From NCBI GenBank assembly GCA_947179485.1, contig CAMXBY010000012.1, forward strand, positions 32,955 to 96,954: a stretch of 64,000 nt of DNA, written 5' to 3'. Origin of the DNA: Allacma fusca (Eukaryota > Arthropoda > Collembola > Symphypleona > Sminthuridae). Below, piece after piece: positions 56,576 to 64,000 of the stretch (its first letter is position 1; the number at the start of each line of letters is the position of its first letter). Under the pieces are notes generated by a model. The model ran no database searches. It saw only the letters and a list, made by a program, of their open reading frames with translations, and was not told the DNA's origin. The translations under genes and the position numbers were made by a program.

Positions 56576-57299
56576 ATTAGTTATGATCTGTAATAATTGT
56601 GGTCCTTTTAACGACCTTGAAATAATTTTGTACAAGTTCCCCATTTTATTATATAAATATTGTGAGCAAAAATGTAAAAACATTCAAAATTTTAGTCTTT
56701 CCTGAAAATGACGTTTCTCCATTTACCTGAGTTCTGTTCGATATTTTCTATTCGAATCAAATTTATTCTGCATTGAGAATTTTAAATGCATTTTAAAATC
56801 GGAATGCATTCGGGCGTTATGTATGACGGAAAATTCAAATTTCTGAAATTGTTTAAAAATCGGGGTTTCCGGGTAGTTCCGATTCTTGTTTTTCCCATGT
56901 GGGTGGCTTATGGTGTAGTCAAATAGTGGGTATTTAATGCAACTTAATTGTTGGCAAATTGTTTTTTGATTCCAGCATTTTTTAGATTGACAGGTTTCAC
57001 GATTCCTGAGTAATTGGTAAAATGGTTTTGTGAGGAATTTTATGAAAAAGCTGAAATTTTAAAATGCTTTGAATGTTTACTCAAATTTTAAAATAAAACA
57101 AATATTTGACTCTCATTTGTAGAAAATTTCAAGGGCTTTCAGATGAGTAGAACATGAGATCGTTGCGTCAAATGGTTTAGACACCGACCGCAAAAGGGTG
57201 AATCACAATTTAACCAGAGAATTGTTAAAACCGAACAACCTTATAAATCGGAAAGTAAAAAATTAAATTAATAAAATAAATAGTCTCTAATAATTGTTG
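56576..57299. other. AT-rich interval, no gene recognised
   Basis: No coding signal was seen. Some AAAATTTTAAA-type segments resemble the neighbouring R2 repeat. Confidence 0.45.
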
Positions 57300-59310
57300 T
57301 GGTCTTTTGCATGCCCTTGAAATTTTGTACAAGTTCAAAATCTTATTGGGGAAATATTTCAACGAAAATTCAAAACCATTCAAAATTTAAAGTTTTCCCG
57401 AAAATGACGTTGCTCCATTTCCATGAGTTATGTATATCGAAGTTCTTTGAATTTCCATGAATATAAAAAAAATTAAATCTGGAAGAAACTTTTCTGTCAA
57501 TCCAATTTATATTTTTACCGTTGCCTGGAATGTTTGCAATTTTGTATACAATTTGAATAATATTTTTTTAAAATTTTTACAGATTTAACAAAACAACTAC
57601 AGTTTGGTCCAACACTTGTATATACCTGAATACTTGAATTTTTGTTCATTCCCAAGTAGATGGTCAAATACAGTCCCGAGGAAGTCGGTCGAAATATTTA
57701 TGACATTTGTTGTTGTTTTCTGAGCAATCGTTTTTAAATCCTGTGACATTCTCCCAAAAGATCGTTTCATATTTTATTAGTAAGGATTTGGTTTTTTTAA
57801 ATTGACGCTTAATATTTCTGAGTGTTTTTAACAAATTAGATTTTATTCCACGTTCTCAAATACTTTTATCTCAAGTGTAGGCTAGATTGCGGAAATTTTT
57901 CCACAATTCCGGAAAAGTTGGTTAATATTGTTTTAAATTTCGTTAGAAGAAATATTCTGTAGCAGTTTTCTAGGGACTTGTTCGATAGTGGACTACGTTT
58001 GTTTAATTTCGAGGAAAACCTGTCTTTTCGGATGACACTGTATGGAAATAATTCATAACTTTTCACACATTTTTGAATGTTGTAGCCCCAAATTTTGAAC
58101 CGGAACGTTGACTTTTAATAAAAATTAATCCCAATGAAATTTTTGATCCCAGTGCTTTCGAATATTTTTATCACTGCCTTGTTTTCCTTTACAATATCAT
58201 CAGAAGTCTCTGTCTCCACCATTTTCTTCCATAGCGCTCCTCATTCTCGAATTTCGATGCTTGTCCTATCTGGGAATTCTCAACATAGAGATCAATCAAA
58301 TATCTCCCCAGAATATACAGACGTATTCTCAAAAGCATTAAACCACATTTAAATGACCAAACGTTTTCACTATGCTCAAAGAAGAAAATATGTTAATCAG
58401 TTTCTGGGAAGTTGGTCAAATATTTAGTCAGTTCCCAAATAATTGGCCAAATAGTGTTGTGTAAATTTTTACAAAGTTGGCCAACCAGTTTTTTACCAGT
58501 TCATAAATATTTTTAGAGCATTTTTGCCTTCTCCCTGTACATGGTGAAAGGTAAATATTTTCCAAAAATAAAAATGGAATTACAATTTAGTGGATTTTCA
58601 AACGATCCCTTCATTCAGTAGTTTAGACAAAGCACGGAAAAGAGCAAGATTTAGTCAGAAAATAAAAAATGAACCTCATCAATCCAAAAATTGAGATTAA
58701 ATATATAAAGATGAATTTAGGGCAAACTGAGCTCATAGGACTATACACGTTCTGTAATGAGCTGAAAAACCGCCTTGAGTGAAGCCTAACGCAGGATACG
58801 TCTCGGGAAATAATCACTGCGTCTTCTGGAAGACTGAAAAGTAGAAGATGAAGGCTGGAATTGTGATGCGTGAGTAGAACGCCAGGACGCTTTAGATGTG
58901 TCCCTAAACATTAAAAGTGCCCTTTCACTTTTTCCACTCCGAGATACTTTAACCGTGGAGTCTCAGTTTACTTTTATATGCATGTCGATGGTTCCTTTTA
59001 AAGACTGTCTCAGTGTTGTGTTGGAAACGTTTAGTAGACCCTACCAAAGAAATTCAAAGACCAGGAACAGGGATTCTCAAACTCTTGCACCCGAAGTCAC
59101 TAATTGTAAACGGCATTTGTTTCTATTAAATTTCTCATTTTCCACGTGAGCCAATGTGTAGCTGTGGATCGTTCCTTTTAAAGACTGTCTCGGTGTTGTG
59201 TTGGAAACGATTAGTCGACCTTACCGAAGAAATGGAGAGACCTGGAACAGGGACCCATCTAAAACTCTGTAACAGGCATTTGTTTCTATTTTCGAATTTT
59301 CAAAAAACCG
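57300..59310. repeat. Dispersed repeat R2, copy 1
   Basis: Segments match copy 2 (59640-61080) in direct order: ACAGTCCCGAGGAAGTCGGT, AATCCTGTGACATT, AACAAATTAGATTT, then GACTGAAAAGTAGAAGATGA, GATGTGTCCC, AACCGTGGAGTCTCAGTTT and GACTGTCTCAGTGTTGTGTT. Within copy 1 the last block is itself duplicated (58990-59075 and 59170-59255). It contains the uninterrupted counterpart (57673-57680) of the MITE at 59991. No protein similarity was recognised. Confidence 0.7.
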
Positions 59311-59639
59311 TAACCCTTCCAGCAAAATGAGGCTGTTTAATTTTTAATTCTGTCATTCTTTTATGGACAGTGATTTTTCCTAATTCCTGGGAAGTTCGCC
59401 AGATTTTTGTGTATTTTGCTGAAGATTGCGGCTTGATATTTTTTTCAATGAAAACAAATTGGCTGAAACTTTCTCCCATTTTAAGCACTTTCTGTCAAAT
59501 CCTTTGCTCAATTATACGGTAGCTAGCAAACGAATTTTGTCGTGAAGATTTGGGAATTAGTTTTTTGAATTCCGGGGAGTTGGACGAAATTTGTTTTCAG
59601 TTCTAGGTAGTTAGCACAGGCGTTGACTGAGCAACTAGT
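59311..59639. other. Interval between R2 copies, no gene recognised
   Basis: Overlapping short frames only. Confidence 0.45.
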
Positions 59640-59982
59640 TTTGTAAATTATATTTATTGTAAGGTAGTCTCCGAAATGTTTGTGTAGACTCCTGTGAATT
59701 TCGGCCAAAATCTAATCATTTTTGTCCTCTCAAGGGAGTTGGAACATTGGACTTTCGGGTCTGATATCGTTGAAAAGCCCTGACAATTGGGGAAAATTTC
59801 AGAAATTCGCCATATGTAGATTGGAAAATTTTGCGACAATACTTGCAAATTTGTAAACAATTAGGGTAATATTTTTTGGAAATGTGTACATTTTTAACCA
59901 AACAATAGGAGTTTTATCAAATACGTGCACCTGATTGTGAGTACTTGACGTTTTGTCCATTTCCATGTGGATGGTCAATACA

Positions 59983-59990
59983 GTTCCGAG
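59983..59990. repeat. 8-bp target-site duplication GTTCCGAG (left)
   Basis: Identical to 60171-60178; single copy (GTCCCGAG) in the paralogous site at 57673-57680. Confidence 0.92.
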
Positions 59991-60170
59991 TAGGGCTTCT
60001 GTTCGGGACGGGACGTCCCGAGGTTTTCGGGACGGGATCGGGACAGTTTCGGGACAAAATTTTTGTCCCCATGTTATTTCGGGACGGTGTGGGGATACAC
60101 ATTTTTGTCCCGAGGATTTCGGGACGGAATTGTCTGCGGGACACAAAAATTGTCCCCATTTGAAGCCCTA
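59991..60170. mobile_element. 180-bp hAT-like MITE, GGGAC motif
   Basis: The ends TAGGGCTTCTG and (complement) TAGGGCTTCAA are inverted repeats, with exact GTTCCGAG duplications. GGGAC/GTCCC occurs more than ten times (GGGACGGGACGTCCCGAGG, TCGGGACAGTTTCGGGAC, TTGTCCCGAGG). The duplicated locus at 57.67 kb lacks it, so insertion followed duplication of R2. Confidence 0.93.
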
Positions 60171-60178
60171 GTTCCGAG
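60171..60178. repeat. 8-bp target-site duplication GTTCCGAG (right)
   Basis: Identical to 59983-59990. Confidence 0.92.
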
Positions 60179-61080
60179 GTAGTTGGTCGACATATTTATG
60201 AAATTAGTTGTTTTCGGAATAATATTTTTTTAAATCCTGTGACATTTCCCCAAAAGTTATGCTTCCTACAGATCGTTTTTTTTAATAGTAAGGGTTTGAG
60301 TGTTTTAAATTGACGGTCAAAATTTTTGAGTATTTTTAACAAATTAGATTTACAACGCATAACAGCATCCACTTCGGAGTCCAGCTCTTGAGAATTTAAG
60401 GTTGCTATTGTAGCGATTTGTGTACAAATTTAGTACTTTTTACATCAATATATTTGATTTGATTTTGGTTTTACGGGTCATATTATCGTAACTGAGTGCT
60501 TGACAGAGCTGAATATTAAATAAATTTTTCATATTAGAGTAAATACAACCCGATAGTCATTACTTTTTCATCTCAGACCTTTGTAGTTGGAGAATGTTTT
60601 TAAATGAATAATAATTAGATATTATTAAACAGAGTATACTCTCTCTCTAGGTGAAAAATGTCTTAAGGGAAGCTTAAGGTAGGACACGTCTCGAGAGTGC
60701 TGTAATCTCGAAAAATAATCATTGCGTCTTCTAAAAGACTGAAAGGTAGAAAATGAAGGCTGCAGTTGCCATGCGTGAGTAGAACGCATGGACGCTTGAG
60801 ATGTGTCCCAAAACTTTAAGTACCCTTTCACTTTTTCAACTCGGAGATGCTTTAACCGTGGAGTCTCAGTTTCCTTTTCCACGTAAGCCAATGTGTAGCT
60901 GTCGATGGTTCCTTTAAAAGACTGTCCAGTGTTGTGTTGAGAACGTTTGGTTGACCCCACCTAAGAAATGCAGTGACCAGGAACAGGACCCTTCTGAATC
61001 TCTTGCACCCGAAGTCACTATTCAACTAATTGTAAGTCTTATTCGTTTCTATTCAATTTTCTAAAAAGCTGCAACCCATC

Positions 61081-62332
61081 TAGCAAGAAGGGGGGGTTTG
61101 ACACCGGTATTTTATTTTTCCGCCAGCCGTTTATTAAAGGCCTTTTAAATAAAAGGTAGACAACACGATCCCTTAAACGGTGATTTTGAGGACTCACAGG
61201 AATTGTAATAAACATTTTACGTCCACCCCCACAAATTGAAACAAACGCGAGGAAAAACATAAGGAAGTACCTGGTAGTCAGTTTCAGCATGTTGGATTTT
61301 TTCGAGGAATATGGTTAGTGCCGGAAGTGTAGTGCTGTTCTGCAGAATACCTTTTTTGAAGACAGAAATATGACTCCGTTGTTGATCAAATTATGTGTTC
61401 ACACGTAGGTACATAGTAAACAAGTGTTAAACTAATTTTTGACCTTAAACTTTGCTACCTGATTTTATTTTTCGAGGAGCCTTGAATGAATAGTTGTGGG
61501 TGCGGGAATAAGTTCACATTTCAATTCATGTTTCTACCCTTTTAGAGAAATATCTGTTGTAAGGGATCCCATATATTGGGAGTGTACTGCATATTTTTCT
61601 GTAAAACTAGATATTTACGGCTTTTTATTTTATTTCTAGTCAGCGGTCATTTTGGAGAACGTGAATGTTTGACTGCACTTTTGTGATTTTAAGTAGCACT
61701 TCAAAGGTACATAAATAAATGTGGTATATAATTACATTGTTGGCACCAAGCATTTACGCATTATTATTGAGAAAATACTAATAAACTAAACAAGTTTACC
61801 CTTGATAGCTATTACTTACTCTGGCCCTAAATGCTCGTTTTATTTTTTGTTTTCGAAAACGAGAAACAAACCAAACGCGGAAAATATTGTAAGCATTATC
61901 TACGGCCTTTACTAATTTTGTTGTCAAGTCATAGTCGCTGGCCAAACCATATTTCAATACGAGAGTTGTAGATAAAAAAAACTTTGTCCTTTAAGAAAGA
62001 TTTCCACAAAGAGTGCCTAATATTTTCGTCAGTTGACGAAAACTGAATCTGATTTATGTAAATGTGTTTTAGTAAAATGGTCGACTTTTTTCCTTAATTT
62101 CTGGGGATAGTTTTTGCACTTCCAATTGGGCGAAATTATTTTGTCAATTTCTTTGAACTTGTACACAATCACTTAAAAAAACTTTTGAATAATATATGTA
62201 ATGTTTAGCATTTAATATTTGTTTTTAAATTCCGGGAATTTTCTCAGAATTATTTATCAATTTCTCGAATTCTCACGTAATTCACTAAACTTCAACTGTT
62301 TTCAAGTAGCCTACGAAACATTTTTGGGAAAT
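61081..62332. other. AT-rich interval with a 20-bp palindrome
   Basis: No gene recognised. TTTTCGTCAGTTGACGAAAA (62024-62043) is a near-perfect palindrome with a GT spacer. GTAAGGGATCCCATATATTG near 61560 resembles half of the AAGGGAT MITE. Confidence 0.45.
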
Positions 62333-63152
62333 ATTTGGTATTTTATATAATTTTTTATCCTCTCTTCGAAGAGAAATGTGCAAGTTTTGTTGTTTAGTAA
62401 TTGAGTTTCTTTAAAATGAACTCTAAACTAACCTCACGAAGCCTCAAGGGATAGCAAATAAAAGGTTTCACAGTCACGGAAAGCTATTTGCGATAAAAAC
62501 GGTGGTCCGTTGTTTCAGACATTCTGGTTGGGTTAGGTCACACTGACCAATCAGAGGTCAGGTAACCGACTCTGATGCATTAATATTAATAGTAGGTCAT
62601 GTGATAATTTGGCACTCATCATGACCAATAAACGACCGTTGCAACATCTGAAGATATTCTGAGGAACACCTGACCCAAGTGACCCTGAATTACTGGAATA
62701 GATTTCACGTATGCTGAAATTAGGAAATGCTTGTTTTAAGGCCAAGTTCTGTTTTTTAGGTGCAAAGTGAAACGAAGTCCCTTATTCTTGGTGTCCTGAT
62801 TTGTAGGGGCGAAGCTGAAATAATGCATATTGCGAATGTCGGGGTTTCTGCTTGACCGGTTTGGAAGATAACTGCCGACCCAAGGGCACCAGGTCATTCA
62901 AATTGTGTGTAGGAGCAGATCAGGTAAAAAGTAAGAAGCCTTTTTTGCTAATTAATTAAATTTGGTCGCGTACATTTTCAAAATCTAGTGGATGGACACT
63001 CATTTCAACTAGTCGTGGGAAATTAAAATTAATTTATAGTTTACTGTAATCTGCTCACTGGAACATTTACAACACTCGGGGGCGCTTCGCCCCTTAGTGA
63101 CTTCGCACTAGTGCTCATCACCGATGATTTGTCGTTTTGCTCATGTGAGTAC
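62333..63152. repeat. Dispersed repeat R1, copy c
   Basis: See copy b at 55740. The same block order is kept, with small indels. The terminal 70-bp block with the GGGGGCG hairpin differs by only a few bases. Confidence 0.85.
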
Positions 63153-63331
63153 AAGATGGACTTCTTGTCGCAGAAAATTAAAAAACCTTGTGCAAATAAA
63201 ATGACATTCTAGTAAATTTAATTGAAATTTAATTCTTATGCTTGCCAGCAGGATTAGAATTACTGTGTCCCACGTTGCACACAGGAATATTTCACTTCGG
63301 CCCTTCATGACGTTACGTAATTATTACATAT

Positions 63332-63790
63332 TGTAAGGTATGTATATAGAAATTACACAAATTAGTTAAGTTCACACATGAATAAATAATTAAGTTGTGA
63401 TGACACAACCATAGGTTAAGTCAGTTCAAAGGAACTCAAACACTTTTTTGTAAAGGTGCAATGTAAGCACTTCCCATCGGCTCAAGCCGACAAATGTCAA
63501 CGTCCGGTTACATCCATTATGATGTGACGTCTAGACTTAAGATTGTAAAAATAGGCTCAAGTAGCCACTTGTTAAGTTTAAGATTCTTCCAGACTCTTCA
63601 GTGAATAACTGAGTCATTCCAGTAACACCTATTTTTAGTTGTTAATCTCATTTCCTTTTCCTTTTGATTTCAGTTATTAAATAAAAGCAATTAGTCTTCG
63701 GATTAATAGAAAATCACAATCAACCGTTTATTCATAATCATTCCTTCCATCAGCACGATTTCCAATTATTTACAATTTCTTGGTAATTAC
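63332..63790 (+). mobile_element. LTR-like segment at the window end
   Basis: It begins TGTAAGG like the insertion at 49374. It has TTAAATAAAAGCAATTAGTC then TTCGG, comparable to AATAAATAATCAGCCTTCGG in that insertion, and later CAGCACGATTT, which both share. Overall identity is low. A related LTR is the best reading, but the right boundary is not defined. Confidence 0.35.
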
Positions 63791-64000
63791 ATAAGTAAAT
63801 AATCCAGGAGTTAGGATTTCATGGTATAACCATAACCTACTCTTTCAATATTCAAGATTTTGAAAATATGCTTAGAAACTCCTCTTCCTGCGTGCAATTA
63901 AAACTTACAACTAGATGCGACGTGACTTCGGGCTGTTCAAAAACTTCGGATTGGTCCGATTTATTAAATATTTTTAGTAAATCGTTATAAAAGAAGCTTT

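Larger units (their letters stand above)
59640..61080. repeat. Dispersed repeat R2, copy 2, interrupted by a MITE
   Basis: Same blocks as copy 1, with the 180-bp MITE plus its duplication inserted at CAGTTCCGAG. The open frames at 60960-60625 and nearby fall wholly within the repeat and are not supported as genes. Confidence 0.7.

Noticed and set aside
59799-60171. Open frames rich in Pro, Arg and Val across the GGGAC MITE
   Set aside because: They run across the MITE and its flanks in four frames; composition follows GGGAC/GTCCC.
60625-60960. 111-codon minus-strand open frame
   Set aside because: Falls inside dispersed repeat R2; the other R2 copy does not keep the frame.

Overview
The window reads as nuclear DNA of a metazoan, most probably an arthropod. 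It is strongly AT-rich, has no operon-like gene packing, carries GT-AG exon edges and TATA boxes, and holds non-LTR retrotransposons, hAT-like DNA transposons and long diverged tandem repeats. The arthropod assignment rests on an atypical Kazal-like secreted protein and on the types of transposon protein present; it is inference, not proof. Most of the 64 kb is old repeat. Long open reading frames are rare, and most protein similarity sits in short, frameshifted pieces.

Left part (1-21.9 kb): the window opens inside a decayed strawberry-notch (SBNO)-type helicase on the minus strand (1-925), with three exon-like segments upstream on the same strand. Next come a GGACGC-rich low-complexity tract with a 143-bp tandem repeat, a protein-kinase pseudogene (5159-5368, plus), two homologous AT-hook relics on the minus strand (8.7-9.2 and 11.9-12.3 kb) on either side of an old LINE 3' end (9.96-11.0 kb), a long imperfect hairpin (13.4 kb) and a hAT-like MITE (14.9-15.6 kb). 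An unidentified minus-strand multi-exon gene or pseudogene (16.9-18.9 kb) carries a foldback element in what appears to be an intron.

Middle (21.9-46.5 kb): a 43-bp tandem array leads into a LINE with an intact-looking endonuclease domain (22.8-24.3 kb). A gene-poor stretch, a 160-bp tandem repeat and a short LINE fragment follow. At 30.2-37.3 kb two transposon-type protein relics lie on the minus strand, separated by a GTACCCG-rich hAT-like element that itself contains a 5'-truncated LINE with a 620-codon reverse-transcriptase ORF. At 37.9-38.5 kb there is a compact candidate gene (TATA, signal peptide, one intron, AATAAA), and at 43.7-44.0 kb the first exon of the Kazal-like gene. A TATCG-rich hAT element (39.9-40.7 kb), an LTR-like segment (41.0-42.0 kb) and a second GTACCCG element (45.2-46.5 kb) lie around them.

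Right part (46.5-64 kb): almost entirely nested repeats. These include two GGTTTAAACC elements, one with a 517-bp insertion; a CCGAACCGG element inside an AAATGCC element next to a GTACCCG remnant; a pogo-like MITE; an element with perfect 26-bp inverted ends; and dispersed long repeats in two or three copies, one interrupted by a 180-bp GGGAC-rich MITE whose empty site survives in the paralogous copy.

The main theme is a set of hAT-like non-autonomous elements. Each has short TIRs starting TAG or CAG, usually 8-bp target duplications, and terminal regions filled with its own short motif (GTACCCG, GGTTTAAACC, CCGAACCGG, GGGAC, TATCG, CCTGATTTGA, AAATGCC). Several insertions can be dated relative to one another from empty sites within the window. 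No CRISPR, rRNA or complete tRNA was seen.
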